A stretch of DNA of 35,995 nucleotides from Eggerthellales bacterium (GTDB lineage: Bacteria > Actinomycetota > Coriobacteriia > Coriobacteriales > Eggerthellaceae): the NCBI GenBank assembly GCA_029006935.1, contig JAQXGX010000118.1:1-35995 (forward strand), read 5' to 3'. A program made the position numbers and the translations under genes. Shown here one piece after another: positions 1 through 8,911 of this stretch (positions within the stretch are counted from its first letter, which is position 1; each line of letters begins with the position of its first letter). The notes beneath the pieces are model-generated. The model saw nothing but the letters and a program-made list of their open reading frames with translations. It was not told where the DNA came from and ran no database searches.

Positions 1-264
1 CCCTTTCCCGGCGCCTACACGCTGGAGGTGTCGTCGCCGGGCATCGACCGTCCCCTGCGCACCCTGGAGCACTTCGCCCGCTTTAAGGGAGAGGAAGCGG
101 TGGTGAAACTGGTGGAGCCGCTGGACGGCCGCAGCTCCTACACCGGCCCCATCGTGGACGTACGGGACCAGGACGTGGTCCTTCAGGTGGGCGAAGACCA
201 GGTGGTCCTGCCCCTGGAGTCCATGAAGAGGGCCCGTTTGAAGGGATCCATCACCTTCAGGTAA
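1..264 (+). CDS. rimP: Ribosome maturation factor RimP, C-terminal part (5' end outside window)
   Basis: The reading frame is open from base 1, so the gene begins before the window; the GTG at 28 used by the ORF track is an internal valine codon. The first visible residues, PFPGAYTLEVSSPGIDRPL, match the family hallmark at the end of the RimP N-terminal domain. The remaining ~70 residues form the small SH3-like beta C-terminal domain ending at a TAA. RimP is a cytoplasmic factor that binds the free 30S subunit and helps its maturation. It is the usual first gene of the rimP-nusA-infB operon, and nusA follows after 88 bases. Identification is firm; only start and length are unknown. Confidence 0.93.
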   Translation, partial: PFPGAYTLEVSSPGIDRPLRTLEHFARFKGEEAVVKLVEPLDGRSSYTGPIVDVRDQDVVLQVGEDQVVLPLESMKRARLKGSITFR

Positions 265-352
265 AGATTTCGCCCGACTTACGGTCGCGGCTGATGAAAG
301 ACATGCGTTGAGCAAGGGTCCCTCAGGGGCCGAAGTGAAAGGAAAAGAAGAC

Positions 353-1561
353 GTGGCAACTTCAGAGTTGATCGAGGCGCTGCAGGCGCTGGCACACGAG
401 CGCAAGATCGATGAGTTCTACCTGATCGATCGCCTGGAAGCCTCCCTGGCAAAGAGCTATCAGAGCATCCTGAACCTTGAGTGGGACGCTCGCGTAACCA
501 TTGACCGCCAGACCGGCAAGATCTACGTGTACGAGCTGGTGCCGGTGGGTGAGCCCGATGAGGAGACCGGCGAGTACTCCGAGTTCGAGGAGCGGGACGT
601 GACCCCCAACGACGTGAGCCGCATTGCCGCCCAGAACGCTAAGAGCGTGATCAGCAGCATCGTGCGCGAGGCCGGCCGCCAGTCTATCTACGAAGAGTTC
701 GCCGGCCGCGTGGGCGACCTGGTCACCGGTACGGTGCTCCAGGGAACCGCGGACTTCACCATCATCAAGATCCGCGAGGGCGTTGAGGCGGAGCTGCCCC
801 ACTACGACCTGAAGCGCGATCCCAACGAGCGCAACGAGCGTCCCTCCAACGAGCACTACCGTCACAACCAGCGCCTGAAGGTGCTGATCATCGAGGTGCG
901 CGATCCCCAGAAGGAAGAGCAGGCCAAGACCCGCAGCGACCAGGCCCGTCCCTCCATCGTGGTGTCCCGCACCCATCCGGACCTGATTCGCCGCCTGTTC
1001 GAGATCGAGGTCCCCGAAATCTACGACGGCGTGGTGGAGATCAAGTCCATTGCCCGTGAGCCCGGCGCCCGTTCCAAGGTGGCCGTTTCCTCCCGTGAGA
1101 GCAACCTGGATCCGGTGGGCGCCTGCGTGGGCCCCAAGGGCAGCCGCGTGCGCATGGTGGTGGAAGAGCTCCGCAACGAGCGCGTGGACGTTATCCAGTG
1201 GAGCGACGACCCGGCTACCTACGTGGCCAACGCCCTTTCCCCGGCCAAGGTGAACCGCGTCCTGGTGGACACGGACAACCACTACGCCACCGTGGTGGTC
1301 CCCGACGACCAGCTTTCCCTGGCCATTGGCAAGGAAGGCCAGAACGCCCGTCTTGCCGCGCGTCTGACCGGCTGGCACATCGACATCAAGTCCGCATCCT
1401 TCACCGGCGAGCCCCTGGTGCAGGACAACCCCCTTATGGACGAGGATGACGTGGAGGAAGAAGACTTCATCTGCGCCTACGAGGACGAAGAGGGCGTGCG
1501 CTGCCGCAACCATGCCCGTCCGGGCTCCCGCTTCTGCGGCGTGCATGCGGATCAGGAATAA
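353..1561 (+). CDS. nusA: Transcription termination/antitermination factor NusA with a CCCH zinc-finger-like C-terminal tail
   Basis: NusA binds RNA polymerase and nascent RNA, modulating pausing, termination and antitermination. From the chosen start, residues 1-~125 are the polymerase-binding domain ([20 protein letters not shown]), followed by an S1 domain (about 130-200) and two KH domains with GPKG at 260-263 and IGKEGQN from 325. The track starts at TTG 308; I prefer GTG 353 because it has a purine-rich ribosome site (AAAGGAAAAG) and gives the family-typical N-terminus. The acidic C-terminus ([10 protein letters not shown]) leads into a module with C374, C384, C395 and H398, spacing C-x9-C-x10-C-x2-H, which is not part of classical NusA and resembles short zinc-binding CCCH modules seen in unrelated proteins. 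Zinc binding is inferred. Confidence 0.95.
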   Translation: MATSELIEALQALAHERKIDEFYLIDRLEASLAKSYQSILNLEWDARVTIDRQTGKIYVYELVPVGEPDEETGEYSEFEERDVTPNDVSRIAAQNAKSVISSIVREAGRQSIYEEFAGRVGDLVTGTVLQGTADFTIIKIREGVEAELPHYDLKRDPNERNERPSNEHYRHNQRLKVLIIEVRDPQKEEQAKTRSDQARPSIVVSRTHPDLIRRLFEIEVPEIYDGVVEIKSIAREPGARSKVAVSSRESNLDPVGACVGPKGSRVRMVVEELRNERVDVIQWSDDPATYVANALSPAKVNRVLVDTDNHYATVVVPDDQLSLAIGKEGQNARLAARLTGWHIDIKSASFTGEPLVQDNPLMDEDDVEEEDFICAYEDEEGVRCRNHARPGSRFCGVHADQE

Positions 1562-1592
1562 GCCGGCAGACTGCTGGTAAGAAGGATTGACC

Positions 1593-1874
1593 ATGGCCCA
1601 GGAAACGGGAAAGAAGAAGCAGCGTACGTGCGTGGCATGCGGACGTCAGGACGCCAAGGTGGCTCTTCACCGAGTGGTGCGCCTTGCCCAGGGCGGTGCG
1701 GACTTTGATCCCACGGGCCGTGCTGCTGGTCGCGGAGCCTACGTGTGCTCCGCCGAATGCTTTGCTGCAGCGCGCAAGGCCGGGAAGCTTGACCGCGCTT
1801 TGCGTACGAAGCTTGATGAGGAAAGTTACGAGCGAATCGCAGCCGGCCTTGCCCAGGCGCTGCGCGAAGCTTAG
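1593..1874 (+). CDS. ylxR: YlxR family RNA-binding protein (DUF448)
   Basis: A 93-residue basic protein with the family signatures RTCVACGRQ near the N-terminus and GRAAGRGAYVC in the middle, the second cysteine motif continuing as CSAECF. YlxR proteins are small cytoplasmic proteins encoded between nusA and infB in many bacteria. Structures suggest nucleic-acid binding, and a regulatory role or interaction with RNase P RNA has been reported, but the function is not settled. The ATG at 1593 is preceded by AAGAAGG at a good distance; the track's TTG at 1587 lies too close to it. The usual partner ylxQ (an L7Ae-like protein) is absent here: infB starts 16 bases after the stop. Confidence 0.9.
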   Translation: MAQETGKKKQRTCVACGRQDAKVALHRVVRLAQGGADFDPTGRAAGRGAYVCSAECFAAARKAGKLDRALRTKLDEESYERIAAGLAQALREA

Positions 1875-1890
1875 AAGTTAGGAGTGATGT

Positions 1891-4662
1891 ATGGCGGTGC
1901 GCGTACACGAGTTGGCTAAGGAGTTCGGCTTGTCCAGCAAGGAGATGCTGGACAAGCTTGCAGAGCTGAATATTCCCGCGAAGACCCACGCGAGCCCTCT
2001 TTCCGATGCTCATGTGGAGGAGGTCCGCAAGGTCATGGCCCCTCAGGCCAAGGCCCTTGCCGGCGAGCTGGAAGACCCCGAGGTCAAGGAGCTTGCCCAG
2101 AAGAAGAAGGCCGAGGAGGAGAAGAAGGCTGCCGAGGAAGCCGCTCGCAGGGCCGCCGTGGAGGCCGAGCGCGCCGCGCGTCAGGCCGAGCGAGCCAAGC
2201 GCGAAGGGGAGCCCAGGCAGGAGGAGGCTCCTGTCAAGAAGCAGGCTCCCAAGCCCGCTTCCGCCTTCCAGTCCCTGGAGGAGCAGATCAAGGCCGAAAA
2301 GGAGCGCGTGGCCCGCGAAAAGGAAGAGGCGCGTCAGCGCGCCCGGGCAGCTGCCATGGCCAAGGAAGTGGCCAAGAAGCAGGCGGTGGAAGACGCCCTG
2401 CGCAACCGCGGCTCCAAGAAGCCTGCGGTATCTTCGCCCGCCAAGCAGCAGCCCAAGCCCGCACCGGTGATGGGTGCCAAGAAGAGCTCCTTCAGCTCCC
2501 TGCTTTCCCAGATCGAGTCCGAGCAGCAGCGCATGGAAGCCCAGAAGGCCGAAAAGAAGGCCGAGCGCGCCGTCGCTCCCAAGCGCTCCGCCGCAGCCGC
2601 CGACGCCAAGCCCGTGCGCGGTGCCGGCAAGAAGAAGGGCAAGAAGGCCCCCAACTCCTTCGAGCCCGACGTACCCGAGCTGCAGGCGCAGCCTGTGCAG
2701 CAGTCCGAGGACCGCTACGCCCAGATGGCCGTTCAGGCTGAAAAGCTCCAGCGCGACAAGGTTCTGGCCGAAGCCCGCGCTGCCGTGGCCGCAGCCAGCT
2801 CTCATGAGAACGAGGGACGCCGCAAGAGCCGCAAGAAGAAGCGCGAGGCCGAAAAGCGCGAGAAGCTGGTCCAGGTAGCCGAGGAGCGCGGCATCGATGC
2901 CTCCCTTCTGCTGGACGATTCCGTGGTGGAGATTCCCCAGGGTGCCACCGTGGCCAAGTTCGCCGAGCTTCTGGGCGTGGCCCCCAACGACGTCATCAAG
3001 CGCCTGTTCATGCTTGGCCAGATGATGACCCTGACCCAGACCATGTCCGACGACATGATCGAGCTCATTGCCGACGACCTGGGCCGCAAGGTTCGCGTGG
3101 TTTCCCCCGAGGAAGAGTACGCGGTGGTCTACCACGACTCCGAGGAAGACCTGCTGCCGCGTCCTCCCGTGGTCACCGTCATGGGCCACGTCGACCACGG
3201 CAAGACCTCGCTGCTTGACGCCATCCGCAACACCGGCGTGGCAGCGGGCGAAGCCGGCGGCATCACCCAGCACATCGGCGCATCGGTGGTCTCCATCAAC
3301 GGCCAGCAGATCACCTTCGTGGACACCCCTGGCCATGAGGCCTTCACCGCCATGCGCGCCCGCGGTGCCGTGGTTACCGACGTCATCGTGCTGGTGGTAG
3401 CCGCCGACGACGGCGTCATGCCCCAGACCATCGAGTCCATCAACCACGCCAAGGCCGCTGACGTGCCCATCGTGGTCGCTATCAACAAGATCGACAAGGA
3501 CGGCGCCAATCCCGACCGCGTGCGCCAGGAGCTCACCGAGTACGGCGTCATCCCCGAGGAGTGGGGCGGCACCAACATGTTCGTGGAGTGCTCCGCCAAG
3601 AAGCGCATCGGCATCGACGACGTGCTGGAGACCATCCTTCTGCAGGCCGAGGTCCTGGAGCTCAAGGCCAACCCCAACGCGCTGGCCAACGGCTTCGTCA
3701 TCGAAGCCAACCTGGACAAGGGCCGCGGTCCCGTTGCCACCGTCCTGGTGCAGCGCGGCACCCTGAAGACCGGCGACGTGGTGGTTGCCGGCACGTCCTG
3801 GGGCCGCGTGCGCGCCCTGGTGGATCCGCGCGGCAAGACCGTGAAGAAAGCCCTGCCCGCCGACCCGGTGGAGATCCTGGGCCTGGGCTCCGTGCCCACC
3901 GCAGGCGATGAGTTCCGCGTGTTCGAGGACGATCGCGATGCGCGCAAGCTGGCGGAGGAGCGTGCCCTGCGCGCTCGCCTGGCGGAGCAGGAGACCAAGA
4001 GCCACATGAGCCTGGACGACCTGTTCAACCGCATCGAGGAGGGCAAGCAGACCGACCTGAACCTGATCGTGAAGGCCGACGTCCAGGGCTCCATCGAAGC
4101 CCTGAGGGACGCCTTCGGCAAGATGGACCAGTCCGAGGTGCGCATCAACATCGTCCACTCCGCCGTGGGCGGCATCACCGAAACCGACGTCACCCTGGCA
4201 TCGGCATCCGATGCCATCATCATCGGCTTCAACGTGCGTCCCACTGGCAAGTCCAAGCAGCAGGCCGAGAAGGAGAAGGTGGACATTCGCCTGTACCGCG
4301 TCATCTACGAGGCCATCGAGGAGATCAACCAGGCACGCGTGGGCCTGCTTTCCCCGGACATCGTGGAGCAGGACACCGGTATTGCCGAGGTCCGCGACAC
4401 CTTCAAGGTTCCCAAGGTGGGCACCATTGCCGGCTGCTATGTGACGGAAGGCGAAATCCACCGCGACGACAAGGTGCGCATCGTCCGCGACGGCAAGGTG
4501 GTCTTCGAGGGCCACATCGCGTCCCTGCGCCGCTTCAAGGATGATGTGAAGTCCGTGAAGCAGAGCTACGAGTGCGGCATCGGCATCCAGGGTTACCAGG
4601 ACCTGAAGGTGGGCGACACCATCGAGGGCTTCAAGACCGTGGAAGTGGAGCGCACCGAGTAG
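1891..4662 (+). CDS. infB: Translation initiation factor IF-2
   Basis: A 923-residue translational GTPase that places initiator fMet-tRNA on the 30S subunit and promotes subunit joining. The N-terminal IF2_N helix-turn domain ([20 protein letters not shown]) is followed by a long Lys/Glu/Ala/Arg-rich linker (about residues 60-330, probably helical and flexible), then a second IF2_N-like domain. The G domain shows G1 GHVDHGKTS (432-440), G3 DTPGH (478-482), G4 NKID (532-535) and G5 SAK (568-570). The C-terminal half carries domain II, domain III and the fMet-tRNA-binding domain IV. The start ATG has an AGGAG site just upstream. Length is normal for actinobacterial IF-2 with an extended linker. 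Confidence 0.98.
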   Translation: MAVRVHELAKEFGLSSKEMLDKLAELNIPAKTHASPLSDAHVEEVRKVMAPQAKALAGELEDPEVKELAQKKKAEEEKKAAEEAARRAAVEAERAARQAERAKREGEPRQEEAPVKKQAPKPASAFQSLEEQIKAEKERVAREKEEARQRARAAAMAKEVAKKQAVEDALRNRGSKKPAVSSPAKQQPKPAPVMGAKKSSFSSLLSQIESEQQRMEAQKAEKKAERAVAPKRSAAAADAKPVRGAGKKKGKKAPNSFEPDVPELQAQPVQQSEDRYAQMAVQAEKLQRDKVLAEARAAVAAASSHENEGRRKSRKKKREAEKREKLVQVAEERGIDASLLLDDSVVEIPQGATVAKFAELLGVAPNDVIKRLFMLGQMMTLTQTMSDDMIELIADDLGRKVRVVSPEEEYAVVYHDSEEDLLPRPPVVTVMGHVDHGKTSLLDAIRNTGVAAGEAGGITQHIGASVVSINGQQITFVDTPGHEAFTAMRARGAVVTDVIVLVVAADDGVMPQTIESINHAKAADVPIVVAINKIDKDGANPDRVRQELTEYGVIPEEWGGTNMFVECSAKKRIGIDDVLETILLQAEVLELKANPNALANGFVIEANLDKGRGPVATVLVQRGTLKTGDVVVAGTSWGRVRALVDPRGKTVKKALPADPVEILGLGSVPTAGDEFRVFEDDRDARKLAEERALRARLAEQETKSHMSLDDLFNRIEEGKQTDLNLIVKADVQGSIEALRDAFGKMDQSEVRINIVHSAVGGITETDVTLASASDAIIIGFNVRPTGKSKQQAEKEKVDIRLYRVIYEAIEEINQARVGLLSPDIVEQDTGIAEVRDTFKVPKVGTIAGCYVTEGEIHRDDKVRIVRDGKVVFEGHIASLRRFKDDVKSVKQSYECGIGIQGYQDLKVGDTIEGFKTVEVERTE

Positions 4663-4677
4663 TTTTCGCACTTGATT

Positions 4678-4748
4678 CGAAGCCCGTCGGGTCCGATGCT
4701 GCGGCCTTCCCCGGAAGGCGTGACGGCAACCGGTGCCCGCCGGGCTTT
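4678..4748 (+). other. Candidate structured RNA spacer between infB and rbfA
   Basis: The 110-base gap between infB and rbfA is the longest inside this operon. It contains a long-range inverted repeat, AAGCCCG (4680-4686) with CGGGCTT (4741-4747). This encloses a perfect 6-bp hairpin, GCCTTC-CCCG-GAAGGC (4704-4719), plus further GC-rich pairing potential. No T-run follows, so it does not look like a rho-independent terminator. The rbfA ribosome site lies about ten bases after the structure. It could be an mRNA-processing or translational control element, or chance pairing in GC-rich DNA. Confidence 0.35.
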
Positions 4749-4772
4749 CCCTGTATAGAGGAGGAATCACCT

Positions 4773-5150
4773 ATGAAGCAAGGTTCTTCGAACCGCAAGG
4801 TCAACGAGCAGGCCCGGGAGGTCATTGCCTCCATCCTGCTCTTCGAGATATCCGACCCGCGCCTTTCCCTGGTGACCGTTACCGCCTGCGAGGTCAGCTA
4901 CGATCGCAGCGTGTGCAACGTCTACTACACCACGGACAAGAAGCGCTACGAGGCCGCCGCGGCCGCGTTCCAGAAGGCGTCCGGGCGCATTCGCTCCCTG
5001 ATGGCACGTCAGCTTTCCTGGCGCGTGGCGCCGCAGCTGCGCTTCATCCTGGATCCCAGCGTGGACCAGGCTGAGCGCATTGCCACCGCCCTTGCCCATG
5101 AGGCTGGTCGCGCTCCGGTGCGCATGCCTGAAGAGGATGGCGAAGCATAG
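4773..5150 (+). CDS. rbfA: Ribosome-binding factor A
   Basis: A 125-residue KH-fold protein that binds the 30S subunit near helix 1 of 16S rRNA and assists late maturation, particularly in the cold. Family features are the N-terminal NRKVNEQAREVIASILLFEISDPRL segment, the central SYDRSVCNVYYTT strand region, and LRFILDPSVDQAERI near the C-terminus. The ORF track extends upstream to 4572 in the same frame, but the ATG at 4773 has a textbook AGAGGAGG site 8 bases upstream and gives the expected length. The next gene starts 3 bases after the stop, so the two are almost certainly cotranscribed. Confidence 0.96.
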   Translation: MKQGSSNRKVNEQAREVIASILLFEISDPRLSLVTVTACEVSYDRSVCNVYYTTDKKRYEAAAAAFQKASGRIRSLMARQLSWRVAPQLRFILDPSVDQAERIATALAHEAGRAPVRMPEEDGEA

Positions 5151-5153
5151 GCT

Positions 5154-6191
5154 ATGGCGCTTTCACCTCAGACCAACGCAACCTTGGAGGACATTGCCCA
5201 GGTGCTGCGGGAAGCCGATGACGTGGTAATCGCGGGGCACGTGAGCCCCGACGGGGACTGCATTGGCTCCCAGCTGGCCCTCATGCACGTGCTGCGGGCT
5301 CTGGGAAAGACGGTGACCTGCACCAAGGCCAAGGACGACCCCCTTGACGCCGGCATCTGCTACCTTCCCGGCGCTGCGGAGATCGTGTACGCCGGCTCCT
5401 TCAGGGGTCGGGTGGGGACCTTCGTGGCCGTTGACGTTCCCAATGCCGATCGCATGATGCCCGCGCAATGGAAGCTTCACGAAAAGGCCAAGGTCACGGT
5501 AACCGTGGACCATCATGAGGTTCCCGAGTGCGTTGCCGATCACAACTACGTGGATCCGGACAGCACGTCCGCATCCCTGCTGGTGTGGAAGCTGGCGGGC
5601 CTGCTGGGACAGCAGACCCCGGAGGTGGCCCAGTGCGCCTACACGGGGCTGATGACCGACAGCGGCTCCTTCCACAACCAGAACACCACGGTGGAGGCCT
5701 TCGAGCTGGCGGCTCAGATGGTCCGCGCCGGGGCCGACCCCAGCCTGGCGGCTACCAGCATGTTCCAAAGCCGCAGCCTGGCCTCGGTGAAGCTCCAGGG
5801 CCTGGTGGCCGACCGCCTGACCTTTGCCTGCGACGGGCGTTTCGTCATATCCTGGCTCACCCAGGACGACTTCGCGCGCCTGGGCGCCACCAAGGCGGAC
5901 TCCGAGCACATGATCGACCTGCTGCGCTCCCTGGAGGGGGTGCGGGTGGCCTGCATGCTCCGAGAGCAGGACACCGGGGTGCGGGGAAGCTACCGCGCCA
6001 AGGACAACACCGACGTCCGCACCATGGCCATGCGCCATCATGGCGGCGGACATAGGGCTGCAGCGGGCTTTTCCACCCGCAAGCCCATGGATCTGGCGGT
6101 TTCCCGGATCATCGGGGAGTGGGAGGAGTTCTTTGCCGCGGAAGACGCCGGCGGGGAAGCTGCGGGCGACCAGCCTGCTGATCGCGTATGA
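5154..6191 (+). CDS. nrnA: DHH/DHHA1 family phosphoesterase (NrnA-like nanoRNase / pAp phosphatase)
   Basis: A 345-residue protein with the full DHH motif set: HVSPDGD (H29, D33, D35), VDVPNADR, the DHH triad D119-H120-H121, and D169 in MTDSGSF. A C-terminal DHHA1 domain ends in the substrate-binding GGGH (297-300) followed by RAAAGF. Enzymes of this type are Mn-dependent and degrade 2-5 nt RNAs to mononucleotides and/or dephosphorylate 3'-phosphoadenosine-5'-phosphate. The position directly after rbfA and before truB is the usual one in Actinobacteria and Firmicutes. It starts 3 bases after rbfA and its stop overlaps the truB start by 4 bases, implying translational coupling. The choice between nanoRNase and pAp phosphatase cannot be made from sequence. 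Confidence 0.9.
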   Translation: MALSPQTNATLEDIAQVLREADDVVIAGHVSPDGDCIGSQLALMHVLRALGKTVTCTKAKDDPLDAGICYLPGAAEIVYAGSFRGRVGTFVAVDVPNADRMMPAQWKLHEKAKVTVTVDHHEVPECVADHNYVDPDSTSASLLVWKLAGLLGQQTPEVAQCAYTGLMTDSGSFHNQNTTVEAFELAAQMVRAGADPSLAATSMFQSRSLASVKLQGLVADRLTFACDGRFVISWLTQDDFARLGATKADSEHMIDLLRSLEGVRVACMLREQDTGVRGSYRAKDNTDVRTMAMRHHGGGHRAAAGFSTRKPMDLAVSRIIGEWEEFFAAEDAGGEAAGDQPADRV

Positions 6192-7204
6192 GCAAGCGCG
6201 GAGAGTCCGGCTTGTCCCTGCTGGTAGGGGTGGACAAGCCCGCCGGCATGAGCTCCCATGACGTGGTGAACCGCTGCCGCCGCATCTTCGGCGAGCGTCG
6301 CGTGGGTCACACGGGGACTCTTGATCCCCTGGCAACCGGCGCCTTGCTGGTGTGCGTGGGCCCTGCCACCCGATTGGACGCGTTCTTCACTGGCCACGAC
6401 AAGAAGTACCAGGTCAAGGTCGCCTTCGGCGCTGCTACGGAAACCGACGACGCCGCCGGGTCGGTGACGCGCACCGCTCCCGTGCCCGATAGGCTTCGGG
6501 ACGTGGCCTTCGCCCGGGAATACGTGGAAAGCCTGGTGGGGGAGCACAGCCAGCTTCCCCCGGTGTACTCCGCCCTGAAGGTGAACGGGAAGAAGGCATG
6601 CGACGAAGCCCGCAAGGGCAACGTCATCGACCTTCAGCCCCGCTCCATCCGCATCTATCAGGCGGTGCTGCTGGGCATTGAGGAGGATCTGGACGCAGGG
6701 CTGGTGCTCTGGGACGTGGAGGTGCACGTGTCCAAGGGCACCTACGTGCGCTCCATCGCCCGGGACATGGGCCTTGCCCTGGGATGCCCTGCTCATGTGG
6801 CTGCCCTGCGCCGCACGCAAGCGGGGCGCCTGAGCCTGGTTGACTGCGTGAGCCTGGAGACCTTGGAGCAGATCGGCACCCGTGCCAGCCTGGATCCGGT
6901 GCTGCTGCTGGGGTATAGGTTCCTCTTTGCGGACGAAGCCCAGGCTGCCAAGGTGGCCAATGGCAACCCCCTGCGCGCTTCCGAGGTGCGGCTCTGCTGC
7001 AGGCCCTACGTGGGTCCCGCGGCGGCGCTTTGCGCCTGCACCTCAGGGGTGCGGGAAAGCAAGGAGCCTCCGTCGGACGGCGAGGTGGTGGCGGTGATAG
7101 CCGGCAACAAGCTGGTGGCCCTGTACGAGTACAGCCAGGACCGTCGGCAGTTCCACAGCCGCTGCGTGTTTCCCGTGGGGGTGAGCCGTGGCGAAGGTAT
7201 CTAG
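6188..7204 (+). CDS. truB: tRNA pseudouridine(55) synthase TruB
   Basis: Forms pseudouridine at position 55 in the T-loop of tRNAs. The catalytic aspartate is D46 in GHTGTLDPLATG. Other family signatures are VDKPAGMSSHD at 15-25, the YQVKVAFGAATETDDAAG segment, LPPVYSALKVNGKKAC, and KGTYVRSIARDMG. The C-terminal ~80 residues form a PUA-like tail, more cysteine-rich than usual (VRLCCRPY, ALCAC). The ATG overlaps the preceding TGA (ATGA). The 3' end overlaps ribF by 17 bases. Length (338 residues) is within the normal bacterial range. Confidence 0.96.
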   Translation: MSKRGESGLSLLVGVDKPAGMSSHDVVNRCRRIFGERRVGHTGTLDPLATGALLVCVGPATRLDAFFTGHDKKYQVKVAFGAATETDDAAGSVTRTAPVPDRLRDVAFAREYVESLVGEHSQLPPVYSALKVNGKKACDEARKGNVIDLQPRSIRIYQAVLLGIEEDLDAGLVLWDVEVHVSKGTYVRSIARDMGLALGCPAHVAALRRTQAGRLSLVDCVSLETLEQIGTRASLDPVLLLGYRFLFADEAQAAKVANGNPLRASEVRLCCRPYVGPAAALCACTSGVRESKEPPSDGEVVAVIAGNKLVALYEYSQDRRQFHSRCVFPVGVSRGEGI

Positions 7205-8114
7205 GCTCTTCGAGTCCGATCTGGGCAGCTTCATTCCCGGCTTGGCGGGATCTTCCTGCGCCTTCGGGGTCTTCGACGGCCTGCACAAGGGCCATCTGAG
7301 CCTGATCCAGCATGCGCTGGAGGTGGCGGCGCTGGAGGATCTGCCCAGCGCGGTGCTGACCTTTGACATCGACCCCGACGAGCTGTTCCGCAAGGAAAAG
7401 CTGCATAAGCTGTGCTCCAACGGGGAACGCATTGCCCGCCTGGCCGAAACCGGGGTGGACGAGGTCATCATCCTGCCCTTCACCCGCGCCTTCGCCGCGT
7501 TGGAACCGCGGGAGTTCCTGGAGCAGGTGTTCCAGAGCATGCCCGCGGTGCTTCACGTGGGCTGTGACTTCCGCTTTGGCAGGAAGGCCCGGGGCACGGT
7601 GGCCGACCTGACGGACTGGGCCCATGCCCTGGACGCCCGGGTGTGCTCTCATTCCCTGGTGAAGGAGGACGGGGTCCCCATCACGGCGACCCGCATTCGC
7701 GACTTGCTCTGCGCGGGACGTATCGAACAGGCCAATCAGCTTCTGACCAGGCCATATTCCTTCACGGGCATGGTGGAGCCGGGAAGGCGGCAGGGACGGA
7801 ACATGGGATTTCGCACTGCCAACCTGACGGTTCCCGCCAGCCTGCAGTCCATCGGGGAAGGGGTGTACGGCGCCTATGCCCTGGTGGGGGAGGAGCGTTA
7901 CAAGGCCGCCGTTTCCGTGGGCGTGGCTCCTACGTTCGAGGATGCCACCGCCACCTGCGAGGTCCACATCCTGGACTTCGACCAGGACCTGTACAGCCAG
8001 CCGCTCACGGTGGAGTTCGTTCGCTGGCTTCGCCCCATGAAGAAGTTCGACTCCACGGAGGAGCTCATCGCCACGGTCATGGGGAACATCCAGTGGTGTC
8101 GGGAAAATCTGTAG
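7188..8114 (+). CDS. ribF: Bifunctional riboflavin kinase / FMN adenylyltransferase RibF
   Basis: Converts riboflavin to FMN and FMN to FAD in the cytoplasm. The N-terminal adenylyltransferase domain has GVFDGLHKGH (HxGH at 33-36) and later VGCDFRFGRKARG and ITATRIRDLL. The C-terminal riboflavin kinase domain starts near residue 185, with the substrate/Mg loop GRNMGFRTAN (203-212), then GVYGAYALV and VAPTFEDATATCEVHILDFDQDLYSQ. The kinase loop normally reads GFPTAN; here the proline is arginine, while the threonine and asparagine are kept. The GTG start lies inside truB and is preceded by a G-rich stretch. This is the last gene of the operon and no clear T-run terminator follows; the repeat array begins 45 bases after the stop. 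Confidence 0.95.
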   Translation: MAKVSRLFESDLGSFIPGLAGSSCAFGVFDGLHKGHLSLIQHALEVAALEDLPSAVLTFDIDPDELFRKEKLHKLCSNGERIARLAETGVDEVIILPFTRAFAALEPREFLEQVFQSMPAVLHVGCDFRFGRKARGTVADLTDWAHALDARVCSHSLVKEDGVPITATRIRDLLCAGRIEQANQLLTRPYSFTGMVEPGRRQGRNMGFRTANLTVPASLQSIGEGVYGAYALVGEERYKAAVSVGVAPTFEDATATCEVHILDFDQDLYSQPLTVEFVRWLRPMKKFDSTEELIATVMGNIQWCRENL

Positions 8115-8158
8115 CGGGCGCAGGGGGCAGGGCCGCAGGGAGCGAAAGGGGTGAGAAC

Positions 8159-8401
8159 CGTTCGCACAACGACACCCCCTGTTGTGCGAACGAAATGGCA
8201 AGCGCGAATCGTTCGTACAACGCAGGTTCTGAGCCGTTTCGCCCCAAAAACCCCTGTTGTGCGAACGATTTGACCCACACGAATCGTTCGCACAATGCAG
8301 GCTGCTCGTTGTACGAACGAAAATCAGGGTGATAATCGTTCGCACAATGGAGCAACACCGCTGTACGAACGATTCGGCTAACCGCAAAGCGTTCGTACAA
8401 A
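8159..8401 (+). repeat. Repeat array A: nine alternating 12-nt half-sites (CGTTCGYACAAY)
   Basis: Nine copies of CGTTCGYACAAY alternate strictly in orientation: plus at 8159, 8210, 8285, 8337, 8390; minus at 8181, 8256, 8308, 8360. The gap from each minus copy to the next plus copy is 17, 17, 17 and 18 bases. The gap from plus to minus is 10, 34, 11 and 11. Start-to-start distance of plus copies is 51-53 bases except once (75). The first pair is a perfect 12-bp inverted repeat. Flanks extend the symmetry (CGAACGATT on minus copies, AATCGTTCG on plus), so each minus-plus pair can form a ~15-bp stem with an 11-base loop. Copies lie between convergent ribF and the LTA-synthase-like gene. Function unknown. 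Confidence 0.9.
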
Positions 8402-8483
8402 GCGCTTCCTTCACCTTTCAGGGGCGGTAAAGATGTGGTTTTCGATACAGCCGGGAGCGGGAGGCCCCCTCTAGAGCCCCCGC

Positions 8484-8839
8484 TTCCAATTCGCGCGTTG
8501 TTTCCACGGCCCTAACTCTCCCACTGCCAATTCGCACGTTGTTACCACTGCAAAAGTCGATCTGCTGACAAATCCGACGGCGTTACCACTTTTTCGCCCG
8601 CCGCATGGCAAATCTGACGGTATTACCACTGAGCAGGGGCCCGGGACGCCCCCAGGTGCCCCACTCTGTACCATCCATGGGACAGCGTGCCCCGCTTCGG
8701 GCGAAAGAGGGGCTGGTCGGCGTGGTAATAACGTCGGAATTGGCAGCGCCGCCATCGGAGGATCGGCAAACAACACCTGAGTTGGCAGCAGCGGTCGAAG
8801 GCCAAGCCAGCCGCGTGGCAATACCGCCTGAATTGGCGG
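8484..8839. repeat. Repeat array B: seven 26-nt units, four direct then three inverted
   Basis: Seven units of exactly 26 bases fit head TGCCAATTCNGRCG plus tail KTRTTACCACTG. Plus-oriented copies start at 8484, 8525, 8565 and 8606 (spacing 41, 40, 41). Minus-oriented copies start at 8721, 8763 and 8814 (spacing 42, 51). Thus two converging sets face a central ~90-base segment (8632-8720) that holds GC-rich hairpin potential. Spacers of about 15 bases are unrelated to each other. It is not a CRISPR array: spacers are too short, orientation flips, and no cas gene is near. The rest of 8115-8911 (8402-8483 and 8840-8911) shows no gene or clear signal. Confidence 0.88.
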
Positions 8840-8911
8840 TGACGAGCGAACGGGAGCAGCTTTTTCTTCGCACGTGGGAATCTTAGGGGGGTCGCGGGGA
8901 ATCGCGCAGGA

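Noticed and set aside
1552-4770. 1072-residue antisense ORF over ylxR and infB
   Set aside because: Mirror of highly biased IF-2 codons; Leu/Gly/His-rich, no motif, no ribosome site.
8484-8839. CRISPR array
   Set aside because: Repeats change orientation, intervals are only ~15 bases, units vary, and no cas gene is in the window.
8605-8886. 93-residue ORF with repeated ELA segments
   Set aside because: The repeating residues come from translating the array B units, which continue in both orientations and out of phase; no ribosome site.
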